The notes: generated by a model not told the origin, from the sequence alone. A DNA stretch of 64,000 nucleotides from Ruegeria lacuscaerulensis (GCF_013031245.1 NZ_WPZL01000015.1:1-64000); one strand, 5' to 3'; shown: positions 28,632-37,810, counted from the stretch's first letter. Made by a program: numbers and translations.

Positions 28632-29494
28632 GCTTGTTCTCCCTTCGCACGGGCATAGGCGATTTTAGCGGCCCGTTTGGCCAGTACTCCGGCGACCTCG
28701 GTGCGGAACTCGATGGTGCCACGCTTGTCGTCAATCGGGTTGCAGGCGGCGGATGCGGAAGCGGCCAGAGCATCCAGCGCCGCGTCGTCCAGAGTGGTGC
28801 CAATGATGGCCTTGGCGCAGTCCTCAACCAGCAGCACGGTCGGCGCAACAGCGCCCAGCGACACGCGCGCTTCGGTAATGGTGTCGCCGTCCAGACGCAG
28901 GTTGACGCCGACGCCTACCACAGCGATGTCCATCTCGGTCCGCGGGATGAAACGCAGATAGGCGTCCCCGCCATTCTCACCCCGTGCGGGGATGTGAACA
29001 GCCGAGATCAATTCGCCCTTCGCCAGCGACGTCCTGCCCGGGCCTGTCGGGATGTCTTCGACCGCGACCTCACGATCACCATCCGGGCCGGTGACCGTGA
29101 CGGTCACACCCGCGGCCACCATGGCGGGCACGGAATCCGCGGCCGGAGAACCATTGCACAGATTCCCGGTTAACGTCGCGCGTCCTTGAACCTGGGTCGA
29201 TCCGATCAGGTCCATCGCCTCGACCACGCCGGGCCAGTCCCGGCCCAGTTCGGGATGTTCGCTCATCTCGGCACCGGTGGCTGCGACGCCCAGCGTCCAG
29301 CTGCCATCGGCATTGCTGTTGATGTCACTGACGCCATCAATCTTTTTGATGTCGATCAGCGTATCGGGCGTTACCAGGTCCGAGCGCAGCTGAACCAGAA
29401 CGTCCGTGCCACCTGCCAAGAACCGAGTAATGCCCGGCGCATTCGCGGCCAGCGCCGAGGCTTCGGCAAAACTGGCGGGGCTGTGATAATCCAT
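28628..29494 (-). CDS. FAD-binding medium subunit of molybdenum hydroxylase (CoxM-like)
   Basis: The start at 29494 is supported by GAGG upstream and the family N-terminus MDYHSPASFAEA. The 288-residue product has the FAD motifs FLAGGTDVLVQLR and GRATLTGNLCNGSPAAD. There is no 4Fe-4S insertion of the type found in 4-hydroxybenzoyl-CoA reductase. It is the first gene of the three-subunit set and lies 129 bases after the reductive dehalogenase stop on the same strand. Confidence 0.91.
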   Translation of the reverse strand: MDYHSPASFAEASALAANAPGITRFLAGGTDVLVQLRSDLVTPDTLIDIKKIDGVSDINSNADGSWTLGVAATGAEMSEHPELGRDWPGVVEAMDLIGSTQVQGRATLTGNLCNGSPAADSVPAMVAAGVTVTVTGPDGDREVAVEDIPTGPGRTSLAKGELISAVHIPARGENGGDAYLRFIPRTEMDIAVVGVGVNLRLDGDTITEARVSLGAVAPTVLLVEDCAKAIIGTTLDDAALDALAASASAACNPIDDKRGTIEFRTEVAGVLAKRAAKIAYARAKGEQA

Positions 29495-29623
29495 GAATAT
29501 ACCTCGCACCTGATGATCAGGATTCACTGGGGTTTGCAGGGGACGTTAGTGCAGCAACCCCACGGCGTCCATGGCTGGAACGACCAATTTTTGCGATTCA
29601 AAATGTCGTTTCCAGACCTCAGA

Positions 29624-32600
29624 TCAGAGGTCGATCTCGATCACCCCATTTTGCTGGGTTGCGCGACTTTGGCACAGGATGATTGCGTCTTCGCGCTGCT
29701 TGTTCGACAGGACGAAATCGCGGTGCTCAATATCGCCGGAAATCACCCCGCATTTGCAGACGCCGCAGATGCCATCCGAGCATTTGACATCCACGTGAAT
29801 CCCCGCCTCGTTCAGCACCTGAGCGGCGTCCTTATCCTCGGGGACGGTCAGTTCCCGACCTGATTTTGCCAGTTTCAGCGTGAAAGGGTGGTTTTCATAC
29901 TCCGGCTGTTCCGGGACCGAGAAATATTCAAGATGCCGCGCCTCTTCTGGGAAACCCTGTTGCGTCGCCGCCTGTATAACGCCGTCCATATAGCGGTCCG
30001 GTCCGCAGGTGTAGACATGACAGCCATCCTGATAGCCCGACAGGATCGCGCCCAGATTGGCACGCGTGCCTTCGTCCGAGAAATGGTAATGCACGTGATC
30101 CGCCCATGGCATCGCCGCCAGATCACTCAGGTACCCGGCACCGGCCCGTGTACCGGCCGAATAGTGCAGTTCGAACGGTTGACCCAGCGCGTGCAGGCGA
30201 TGGGCGAAGGCGATCATCGGGGTGATGCCAATGCCGCCGCCCATCAGGTAAGTTTTGGTTGCCGTCTCGTCCAGTTCGAAGTGGTTGATAGGTTTCGAGA
30301 TGAAAACCTTGCGACCTTCATTGAAAATCCGGTGCAAGAGGGCTGACCCTCCGCGCCCTTCATCCTCGCGCAGCACCCCGATCTGATAGACGGACCGATC
30401 GGACGGATCCCCGGACATGGAATACTGTCGCAGAAATTCAGGAGCCACCAGCACGTCCAGATGCGCCCCAGCGGTCCAGTCGGGCAGCGGAGCACCATTG
30501 ATCGGCGAAAACTCGTATTTGGTTACATCGGCTGTCATCTTGTCGACCTTGGTCAATTCGACACGCATCACCGGAGCGTCGCCGGCGATCTGATAGCGGT
30601 GCACCACAGACATGTCGCCGGCTGCCTTTCGCGCCTTGTACTCCTCGGCGGTCACCAGTGCCTCATAGGCGGCGATCCCGGCCTCGCGGTCCATCGCAAA
30701 GGGATAGGGCCAGGGGTGCGGCGCCAGATAGGCGGGGTAGACGGCCAGCGTCTGGTCCGCATATTTCAGGTCCAGATCCTTTTGCAGGTCGCGCCGGTTC
30801 AGGGGATGTTCCGAGGGGCGATAGGCCCCGTCAGGTTGCAACTCGATATCCCACCACCATTTTTTGATGTCGTTCAGACCGCCATTGCCCGCCGCGTCAT
30901 CCAACTTCGCCAATACAGGCGCCGCTTGCGGAATATTCATCGCCGCCCAGCGGAACGGGCGTTCCTTGAAAATCCCCTCGAGGTTCCAAGGGCAGGTCTT
31001 CATGCAACGCCCGCACATCGCCCCGCCTGGCGTGGTCACGCGATAGGTGGCGCATTTCTGGCTGTCGGATTTCCAGATTTCATAGCCGTTGAACATCAGT
31101 TTCGGCCCGGCGGTAATCGCCCCGGACGGGCATTCCCGCGCGCATTTGTTGCATGACTCGCAAAAGGTCTGCAGGCCGAAATCGATCGGCTTGTCATGGC
31201 CCATCGGCATATCCGTCGTCACGACACCCGATTTCAGGCGCGGCCCCAGATAGGGGTTCAGGATGACCTCGCCGATGCGACTGACCTCTCCCAAGCCGGA
31301 CAGCAGCAACAAGGGTGGCTGCAATACCTCCCCGTCCATCACCGTGTGCGCCTTGGCCTTGTAGCCGAGGTTGCGGATTTGCTGCGCGATCACACCGCCC
31401 AGCAGCGAGAACCGCAAATAGGCGCGCATGGATTGCGCGACGCTGATCCAGTCGTCACCGCTGGCGCCCTCCATGGTTTCATAACCCTGATCGATGATCA
31501 TGCTGATGGCCTGATCATGGGGCGGTACGATCTCCTCTCCGGTTGCGTCGTGGGAATACCAGGTCCATTCGGGACAGCGGCTAAGCCCGACCGCATCCGC
31601 GCCAAGGAAATACGTCGCGGCCTTGATGTTTGCCGCATTCCGGTCTGCATCGGTAGGCGGCGTAGCAGCTGCGCTTTCTCCGTCTTGCAACAGCACAAAC
31701 GCGCCCAGCGCACGCCTTTGCGCGAAGCTTGGAGCGGCTTTGCGCACGTAGTGCCCACCCTTCGCTGCATCCTGCAGCGCCTTACCCATGTCACCGAACT
31801 GCGCCCGCGCGAACATGTCGGCGCGCTTGGGAACTCGGGCGACATTCTCTTCGTCGATATAGGTGGTCGGCGTCTCGACGCGTTTGAGATTTTCAAACGG
31901 GTGAGCCCCGTCCACATAGCGCCGTTTGGCATAAGGGTCGCGGTTCAGCGCGTTCTTGGCAAAACCCGTTCCCAGCCACCAGGCCGGGCCTTGCGTACGA
32001 AACCACGGCTGCTGCGCCATCGGCCGCAGCGGCTGATCATGCACAATCTCCATCTCGGTCGTCACGGCCGCCAGACCGAACCGTCTGCCCAGCCACGGTG
32101 CAACAATATCCCCATCCTCGACCGAGGCCAGCCCCGCCGCCACCGCCAGCTTGCCCAGATCCACCTCAGACGACGTCGTCGTATGCGCCCGCGCATCAAA
32201 CCCCAGCAAACGGATATAGTTTGCGATCACCACCGCATTCTCGGTCGCCAGCAAACAGGCGCGGTGATCCTGTGCGTCCGCAATCCACTCGGCACCCGGC
32301 TCATCCGGGTCGGGGTCACGGTTATGTTCGTATAGGAAAACTATGGCATGGCGGTGCGTACCCATCGGTTTAGGTGGGGCCTCCATGCTTTCCTTCAAAT
32401 CAGCCATGATCACGTCGATGCCCGAGGCCAGCGTCTTGGTCTGCCGCGTGCGCAGAGCGTGGGCCAGACGGTCAATATCGGGGTTGCGGCGCGGTTCGCT
32501 GAGCAGCGCCTCGGGCGACAACGGTCCGCAGCCCATCATCGAGGCATCGTTGAAATAGCCAAATGCCTTGAGGTGATTGGACCGCTCGACGGGGTCTGCC

Positions 32601-32836
32601 GGAATTTCGGATTCGACCGGATTAACAAACCCGTCGCGAATGGCGTCCATCATCGCCTGAAATTCACCCATGGCGTTGACGATGCTTGCGGGCTGATCAG
32701 GCCGGTGAAAGCTGAGCGCGGGCATCGGCTGCGCCGAAGACAGGTCAGGCATCCGGCTTTGGCGGGCCAAACGCTCCAGCGGGTAGCGCCCCATGTGGAC
32801 CGGTCTGTTCTTGTCCGAGAAAAAACGGATCCCCAT
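29624..32836 (-). CDS. Self-sufficient catabolic reductive dehalogenase (RdhA fused to FMN reductase and 2Fe-2S ferredoxin)
   Basis: A 1070-residue fusion; the start at 32836 has AGGAGGT six bases upstream. The N-terminal RdhA part has two 4Fe-4S motifs: C559/C562/C565/C569 (CESCNKCARECP) and C595/C608/C611/C615 (CGRCMKTCPWN). Residues Y473, K535 and R599 have the same spacing (62 and 64) that I recall for active-site Y426, K488 and R552 of NpRdhA from Nitratireductor pacificus. From about 750 comes a phthalate-dioxygenase-reductase-like module: RQYS at 803-806 for FMN, GGGIGITPM at 866-874 for NAD(P), and a 2Fe-2S domain with C1019, C1024, C1027 and C1055. No Tat signal or anchor gene is present, so it should act in the cytoplasm with cobalamin, like BhbA and NpRdhA, removing halogens from aromatic compounds. 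A 6-bp inverted repeat (29615-29632) overlaps its stop. Confidence 0.88.
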   Translation of the reverse strand: MGIRFFSDKNRPVHMGRYPLERLARQSRMPDLSSAQPMPALSFHRPDQPASIVNAMGEFQAMMDAIRDGFVNPVESEIPADPVERSNHLKAFGYFNDASMMGCGPLSPEALLSEPRRNPDIDRLAHALRTRQTKTLASGIDVIMADLKESMEAPPKPMGTHRHAIVFLYEHNRDPDPDEPGAEWIADAQDHRACLLATENAVVIANYIRLLGFDARAHTTTSSEVDLGKLAVAAGLASVEDGDIVAPWLGRRFGLAAVTTEMEIVHDQPLRPMAQQPWFRTQGPAWWLGTGFAKNALNRDPYAKRRYVDGAHPFENLKRVETPTTYIDEENVARVPKRADMFARAQFGDMGKALQDAAKGGHYVRKAAPSFAQRRALGAFVLLQDGESAAATPPTDADRNAANIKAATYFLGADAVGLSRCPEWTWYSHDATGEEIVPPHDQAISMIIDQGYETMEGASGDDWISVAQSMRAYLRFSLLGGVIAQQIRNLGYKAKAHTVMDGEVLQPPLLLLSGLGEVSRIGEVILNPYLGPRLKSGVVTTDMPMGHDKPIDFGLQTFCESCNKCARECPSGAITAGPKLMFNGYEIWKSDSQKCATYRVTTPGGAMCGRCMKTCPWNLEGIFKERPFRWAAMNIPQAAPVLAKLDDAAGNGGLNDIKKWWWDIELQPDGAYRPSEHPLNRRDLQKDLDLKYADQTLAVYPAYLAPHPWPYPFAMDREAGIAAYEALVTAEEYKARKAAGDMSVVHRYQIAGDAPVMRVELTKVDKMTADVTKYEFSPINGAPLPDWTAGAHLDVLVAPEFLRQYSMSGDPSDRSVYQIGVLREDEGRGGSALLHRIFNEGRKVFISKPINHFELDETATKTYLMGGGIGITPMIAFAHRLHALGQPFELHYSAGTRAGAGYLSDLAAMPWADHVHYHFSDEGTRANLGAILSGYQDGCHVYTCGPDRYMDGVIQAATQQGFPEEARHLEYFSVPEQPEYENHPFTLKLAKSGRELTVPEDKDAAQVLNEAGIHVDVKCSDGICGVCKCGVISGDIEHRDFVLSNKQREDAIILCQSRATQQNGVIEIDL

Positions 32837-32888
32837 GGCGCACCTCCTGTTGCTGATTGTCACCTAATGCACTGTAGACAGCAAAACC

Positions 32889-32898
32889 ATTCATGAAT
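32889..32898. promoter_or_regulatory. Palindrome between dehalogenase and divergent LysR gene
   Basis: ATTCATGAAT is a perfect 10-bp palindrome in the 75-bp gap between the two divergent starts. It lies in an AT-rich stretch and could be part of the LysR operator. Nothing else proves this. Confidence 0.35.
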
Positions 32899-32911
32899 AA
32901 TCATAAACGAT

Positions 32912-33814
32912 ATGAACAAAACTGATTTCACCGACTTGGACGGCAAGGTCCTTCGCGTCTTTCTGACCATTCTCGAGGAAAGTTCCGTCTCAAAAGCCGC
33001 CGACCGGCTGGGCGTGACGCAATCGGCAATCAGCCACACGCTGAGTAAATTGCGCCAAGTGTTAGGTGACCCGCTTTTCGTGCGATCCGGGCAAGGCTTA
33101 ACGCCAACCGAACGCGCCCTATCACTGAAAGAGCCGGTGCAACAGGTACTCGACGGTATGCGCGCACTGACCGAGGAGCGCCCCTTCGATCCGCAGTCCG
33201 AAGAGCTGAGTATCCAGATTGCAACCAACGACATGCCGCGCGAGCTGATCTTTCCCCGGTTATTGAGGGACGTTCGGGCCGAGGGCGTGCGGCTGAAACT
33301 TGGCTTTATCCCGTCCGGCGTACCAGACCCGGATCTGTTGCGCAGCGACCGGTGCCAGTTGATGCTGACCCCACTGCCCCCTGACGGCCCGGATATTTTC
33401 CAGAAACGAGTGCTCAGCAGCCCTTTGATGATCTTTTTCGATGGCAACCGCCGCGCACCGCCTGACAGTTGGCAATCATATTGCGAAACCGAGCATGTCG
33501 AAGTGCGGTTCGCGGACGGTCGCAGTTCCCGCGCGGTCATGCGCGGCGTGGATCAGACCCAGATCAGGTCACCCACCGTCTCTTTGCCGCATTTCAACGC
33601 AATTCCTTCCTTCGTAAAGGGCAGCGATCTGATTTCGACCGACACAGCCCTGATGAAGCACGGACCCTTGGCGGCGCTCGATTGTGCACCTTTGCCCTTC
33701 GCCTGCGAACCAGTTTCGATTTACATGGTGTGGCACCAGCGATCCGCAAACGATCCGGCCCATCGCTGGTTGCGCGACCGGATCGAAATCATCGCTTCGA
33801 CGCTTCAGGCCTGA
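32912..33814 (+). CDS. LysR-family regulator divergent to the dehalogenase
   Basis: A 300-residue LysR protein with helix-turn-helix SVSKAADRLGVTQSAISHTLSKLR near residues 29-52 and a NodD/PcpR-like arrangement (LGDPLFVRSGQGLTPTERA). It shares a 75-bp divergent promoter region with the reductive dehalogenase and is the obvious candidate activator, perhaps sensing a halogenated phenol as PcpR does. Its end overlaps the next LysR gene by 10 bases in convergent orientation. Confidence 0.88.
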   Translation: MNKTDFTDLDGKVLRVFLTILEESSVSKAADRLGVTQSAISHTLSKLRQVLGDPLFVRSGQGLTPTERALSLKEPVQQVLDGMRALTEERPFDPQSEELSIQIATNDMPRELIFPRLLRDVRAEGVRLKLGFIPSGVPDPDLLRSDRCQLMLTPLPPDGPDIFQKRVLSSPLMIFFDGNRRAPPDSWQSYCETEHVEVRFADGRSSRAVMRGVDQTQIRSPTVSLPHFNAIPSFVKGSDLISTDTALMKHGPLAALDCAPLPFACEPVSIYMVWHQRSANDPAHRWLRDRIEIIASTLQA

Positions 33815-34656
33815 GACAACAACCAGTCCTTCATCACGGCAACAAGCTCGGGTTGGCGCGGCCTTTTGGGCACTACCACAAAAAAGCCGAGGTCTTCGAT
33901 CAGCACGTCAGACAGCGGTTGCAGCAGCCGACCCGATGCAAGTTCCGCCGAAACCAAAGGCGCATTCGCCAGTGCAATACCATGCCCGGACACCGCCGCG
34001 TCAATTGCCAGACTGGTCTGGCTGAAATTCATCATGCGGGGTTTGCCTGCCACGCCGACCCGCTCCAGAAACAGAGGCCAGAGCCCATGCGTGTCGTTCA
34101 GCAGGACATAGCTCATCAGATCGGACGGGTGATTCACATGACCTGCAAGGCCAGGGCTGCAAACAAGGATGAACTCAGTCGCAAACAACGGTACTGCGAT
34201 CAGATCGGTCCCAAAGGGCGCACGACCCTGACGCACCGCCAAATCCACTCCGTCGCTCCGGAAATCAGCCAGCCGTTCGCGCGCATCGACCTGAACCGTG
34301 ATATCCGGGTGTTTGGCAGTGAAATCACTCAGACGGGGCACCAGCCATTTCGAGGCGAAACTGGGGGTGACGGAAATCGTAATTTGTCGATCCCCTGACA
34401 AATCTTCCACAGCGCCTTCGATCAACCGAAACGCGCGCCGCAGCGGTGCGTGAAAGCGCCGACCCGCCTCTGTCAGCACCAGACCACGGGGCACGCGGTC
34501 GAACAGCTTCTCAGACAACCGCGCCTCCAACCCGCGCACCTGCTGCGCAACGGCACCTTGCGTAACCCCGAGTTCCTCGGCCGCAAGACGAAAGTTCAAG
34601 TGTCGGGCCGAAGCTTCAAAGGCCCGGAGCGCGTTCAGAGGCGGAAGAGCGGCCAT
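33805..34656 (-). CDS. LysR-family regulator, GcvA type
   Basis: A 283-residue GcvA-like LysR protein starting MAALPPLNALRAFEASARHL, with DNA-binding helix VTQGAVAQQVRGLE. It is divergent from the SDR gene with a 104-bp gap, which suggests control of that gene. A 13-bp palindrome lies just before its start. Confidence 0.89.
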   Translation of the reverse strand: MAALPPLNALRAFEASARHLNFRLAAEELGVTQGAVAQQVRGLEARLSEKLFDRVPRGLVLTEAGRRFHAPLRRAFRLIEGAVEDLSGDRQITISVTPSFASKWLVPRLSDFTAKHPDITVQVDARERLADFRSDGVDLAVRQGRAPFGTDLIAVPLFATEFILVCSPGLAGHVNHPSDLMSYVLLNDTHGLWPLFLERVGVAGKPRMMNFSQTSLAIDAAVSGHGIALANAPLVSAELASGRLLQPLSDVLIEDLGFFVVVPKRPRQPELVAVMKDWLLSQA

Positions 34657-34667
34657 ACAATCATCCA

Positions 34668-34680
34668 GTAGATTTTCTAC
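34668..34680. promoter_or_regulatory. Palindrome between LysR and SDR genes
   Basis: GTAGA-TTT-TCTAC is a 5-bp inverted repeat 12 bases upstream of the LysR start. It may serve autoregulation or control of the divergent SDR gene. Confidence 0.35.
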
Positions 34681-34760
34681 AGCATAAAGCTAGAAGAACT
34701 GATTGGTCAAACCAGCCACGCAGGCGCATTTTGAGGGAAACATGACAATGGAGAATTCAC

Positions 34761-35462
34761 ATGACCAAAGTGGCACTTATTACGGCAGGCGGCAGCGGAA
34801 TGGGCGCGGATTCGGCGCGTCGGCTGGCCGCTGACGGGTTCAAAGTCGGTATCCTGTCCTCTTCGGGCAAGGGTGAGGCACTGGCACACGAGCTGGGTGG
34901 CGTCGGGGTCACCGGATCAAACCAATCCTCTGACGACCTGCAAAAACTTGTCGACGCCGCAATGGCCCATTGGGGCCGCATCGACGTGTTGGTCAATTCA
35001 GCCGGACACGGGCCCCGCGCACCGGTTCTGGAGCTTTCAGATGAGGACTGGCATCTCGGGATGGACGTCTATTTCATGAACGCGGTCCGTCCGACGCGGC
35101 TGGTGACACCTATCATGCAGGCGCAGGGCGGCGGGTCGATCATCAACATCTCAACCTTCGCCGCGTTCGAGCCGGACCCAATCTTCCCCACCTCGGGCGT
35201 ATTTCGTGCCGGGCTGGCGGCGTTCACCAAGCTGTTCTCGGACCAGTACGCGGCCGACAACATCCGAATGAACAACGTCCTGCCCGGCTTCATCGACAGT
35301 CTGCCGGAGAAAGAGGAATTTCGATCCCGCATCCCGATGGGCCGCTATGGGCGCAGCTATGAAGAGATCGCTTCGGTCGTTGCCATGCTGGCGTCCGAGG
35401 GGGGCGGTTACATCACCGGTCAGAACATCCGTGTCGATGGTGGAATCACCCGGTCGGTCTGA
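34761..35462 (+). CDS. Short-chain dehydrogenase/reductase with atypical active site
   Basis: A 233-residue SDR-fold protein. The cofactor loop is AGGSGMG (9-15), NSAG is at 79-82 and the catalytic serine region is NISTFA (129-134). Where SDRs carry YxxxK, the sequence reads S145-GVF-R149 before the conserved AGL, so both catalytic Tyr and Lys appear to be lost. Another residue might do the work, or the protein may not be a classical oxidoreductase. It ends 2 bases before the convergent oxidase gene. Confidence 0.82.
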   Translation: MTKVALITAGGSGMGADSARRLAADGFKVGILSSSGKGEALAHELGGVGVTGSNQSSDDLQKLVDAAMAHWGRIDVLVNSAGHGPRAPVLELSDEDWHLGMDVYFMNAVRPTRLVTPIMQAQGGGSIINISTFAAFEPDPIFPTSGVFRAGLAAFTKLFSDQYAADNIRMNNVLPGFIDSLPEKEEFRSRIPMGRYGRSYEEIASVVAMLASEGGGYITGQNIRVDGGITRSV

Positions 35463-35464
35463 GG

Positions 35465-36736
35465 TCAGAACCGCGCTTTGATGAGATGTGTCAGTGCCGC
35501 GCCGGTTTCGAAATAGGCGCGGCGCAGGCCCGTCCAACTCTCGCGATATTCTGAAACCGAGGGGACGGGCAACTGGCTGGGATCATTATTCAGCAGGCTT
35601 TCGGCCATCAGGCGGCCGAACACCGTGCCCGGTCCTATCCCCCTCCCGGAAAAGCCGTGAACGGACAATGCGTTCGGACCGATCCGTGTAATCTTTGGAA
35701 TGTGGTCCGAAGTCATGGCAATGCGCCCGTGCCATCCCTCGACCAATGGCTGATCGGCCAGCTGCGGGTAAAGCTCAGCCATCTTGCGCCGGACCCATCC
35801 TGAGTGCACTGCACGGCCCGCCTGCCCCAGATCGCCCATGCCGCCAATGATGAACCGCCCCTCCTGATCCATTCGAAACGAGGTCATGATCAGGCCGGTA
35901 TCCCAACAGCCTTCGCCACCCGGCAGCAGGCTGGCACGTAAATTGTCAGACAGCGGAGCGGTGGAATACTGGAAGTAATAAACAGGCACATAAGCAGGGG
36001 TCGATGCCTTTAGACTCTGGTGATAAGCATTGGTCGCCTGAATCACTGACTTGGTGCGCACGGTGCCCTGAGCGGTATTTAGAAACCAGACACCATCGTA
36101 TTGCTGCATGGATTCAACGGGGCTTTGCGTAAAAACCTGCGCTCCGGCCTCGGCGGCTGCGCGTGCCAATCCCCGGACATAAGCAAGCGGTTGGATTGTA
36201 CCTGCTCGGGGGTCGAACAAGGCCCCATGGAATGCAGCGCTGCCGGTGCGCTGAATAGCCTGATCCGCAGAGAGTAATTCAACCGGTGCTCCCGATGCCG
36301 CGAGCTGTGTGTGGCGGGCCTGTAAGTCCTTCAAACCAGACGTGGAATGCGCACAGTGGAGAGTTCCACTACGCACCGGTTCGCAGTCGATCCCATGCCG
36401 ATCGATCAGGTCAAACACATCCGCGGGAGCTGCGGCCAGCAAGTCGATCAGCCGATCCCCGGCCTCGCCCCCCAGATGCGCGCGGATATCGGCAGGCGGC
36501 AGCCACAGCCCTGCATTCGCCAGTCCCACATTGCGGCCCGAGCCACCATGACCGATTTCCTGCGCCTCCAGCAGGCAGACCGTCGCCCCCGCCCTTGCCG
36601 CCGTCAGCGCGGCGGAACAGCCAGTGTAGCCGCCGCCAATTACTGCCAGATCGACGGTCAGTTTGCCGGTCAGAGGGGCGCTGTCGACATGCTCACGGCA
36701 GGTTTTCAACCACAGGGACTGATCATGGTCGCTCAC
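35465..36736 (-). CDS. FAD-dependent amine oxidase, PuuB/DadA-like
   Basis: The start is GTG at 36736 with AAGGAG upstream. The 423-residue DAO-fold protein has the FAD motif VIGGGYTGCSAAL near residues 33-45 and GHGGSGRNVGLA, close to gamma-glutamylputrescine oxidase (PuuB). The C-terminal VHGFSGRGIGPGTVFG completes the FAD site. It is the last gene of a three-gene operon after the fused E1 dehydrogenase and a FabD-like protein. The amine substrate is unknown. Confidence 0.86.
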   Translation of the reverse strand: MSDHDQSLWLKTCREHVDSAPLTGKLTVDLAVIGGGYTGCSAALTAARAGATVCLLEAQEIGHGGSGRNVGLANAGLWLPPADIRAHLGGEAGDRLIDLLAAAPADVFDLIDRHGIDCEPVRSGTLHCAHSTSGLKDLQARHTQLAASGAPVELLSADQAIQRTGSAAFHGALFDPRAGTIQPLAYVRGLARAAAEAGAQVFTQSPVESMQQYDGVWFLNTAQGTVRTKSVIQATNAYHQSLKASTPAYVPVYYFQYSTAPLSDNLRASLLPGGEGCWDTGLIMTSFRMDQEGRFIIGGMGDLGQAGRAVHSGWVRRKMAELYPQLADQPLVEGWHGRIAMTSDHIPKITRIGPNALSVHGFSGRGIGPGTVFGRLMAESLLNNDPSQLPVPSVSEYRESWTGLRRAYFETGAALTHLIKARF

Positions 36737-36775
36737 TTCCGGCTCCTTGAAATTGCAAAGATCATCAAGCCGGAC

Positions 36776-37810
36776 TCAGCCGGTTGCAAGCGCCCTTTGG
36801 TCCTCACGCCCCATGGCAATCAGGAAAGGCTGCGCATCCTGCTGTACCTGAAAGGCAGCCTTGCTCCCCATGCCGCGCCAATCCGCCAGAACCAGCGATT
36901 GCGCCACCGCCCCACCCAGGGTTGCACCCGGACCGGTGACGATGAACAGGTCGGGGGCGAACTCGCGCGCGGCCGTTTGGATCGCAAGGGTGAAGTCATA
37001 GGTTTCGGTCACCTGATGGCCCAGCGTATACTCCCACAACGCCTGCGTATCCGTCGCGCCTGGCCACCAGATTTTGCCACGCCCGTCGATCAGGGGACGT
37101 TCGGGCTGGCCAAACAGGTCCATTCCCAGCCGCGTACGCCCCTCAGCGGCCACCGGAGCCTGCAGGTGTGTATGGAACGCGGCATGGTTCGCCAACCGCA
37201 TGGGGAACCGTTCCTGCACAACCGGCTGAGAGGTTTCGAATGCCTTCAGCCCGTTTTCGTTGCCTGCCAGAACCAGCATCCCGCCCAGATCAATCGACAG
37301 CGCCAGATCGTGCCCGTCCATAGCGTTGATGCCTGCCACATCCGCCAGCAAATCGGCCTTCCTTTCCGGATCGTCCTGCCAGTCATCACCGGTGAACGGA
37401 TAGACCAGCTGCCCGCCGATCAGATGGTCCTGCATCAGTGTTCCCATCGTATTCACGACGCGGAACCCGTTCTGCGGCGATAGCGCACCTCCGGCGGCCA
37501 GAGCGATATACCATCCCATCGAATTGCCCGTAACGGCGACCACCTCGATGTCGTCCGCCAAAGCCTGCGCATCGGCCAGCGATGCCGCATAGATCAGGGG
37601 AGAGGCCATATCTCCTCGGGAATATTTCGCCACCGTGTACCGGGCAGCACCGTCCAGTGCGGTCACTGCATCCTGCCCGGTCTCGGATCTGATGGCGTCA
37701 AAATCGTGGAACATCTCCATGCAGTCCGAATGATGGCGATGCAGATAGCCTAGCTCGGGTTTGTAATAGGTGCCCCTGCCGGGGCAGATGACAACGGCAG
37801 TGCGGGTCAT
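36776..37810 (-). CDS. FabD-like acyltransferase
   Basis: The start at 37810 overlaps the E1 stop by four bases (ATGA). The 344-residue product opens TAVVICPGRGTYYKPE, has an acyltransferase nucleophile elbow GNSMGWY (GHSxG in FabD) and a late histidine in NHAAFHTHL. It belongs to the malonyl-CoA:ACP transacylase fold but is divergent. No acyl carrier protein or ketosynthase is nearby, so it may move an acyl group made by the E1 enzyme. That is inference. Confidence 0.76.
   Translation of the reverse strand: MTRTAVVICPGRGTYYKPELGYLHRHHSDCMEMFHDFDAIRSETGQDAVTALDGAARYTVAKYSRGDMASPLIYAASLADAQALADDIEVVAVTGNSMGWYIALAAGGALSPQNGFRVVNTMGTLMQDHLIGGQLVYPFTGDDWQDDPERKADLLADVAGINAMDGHDLALSIDLGGMLVLAGNENGLKAFETSQPVVQERFPMRLANHAAFHTHLQAPVAAEGRTRLGMDLFGQPERPLIDGRGKIWWPGATDTQALWEYTLGHQVTETYDFTLAIQTAAREFAPDLFIVTGPGATLGGAVAQSLVLADWRGMGSKAAFQVQQDAQPFLIAMGREDQRALATG

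Noticed and set aside
25897-29494. Carbon monoxide dehydrogenase (coxMSL)
   Set aside because: The active-site loop is AYRAPGAP, not the AYxCSFR or AYRGAGR of CO dehydrogenase forms I and II.
29624-32836. Epoxyqueuosine reductase QueG or a respiratory RdhA
   Set aside because: The chain is far longer than QueG, carries a C-terminal reductase and 2Fe-2S domain, and lacks the Tat signal and anchor subunit of respiratory RdhA.
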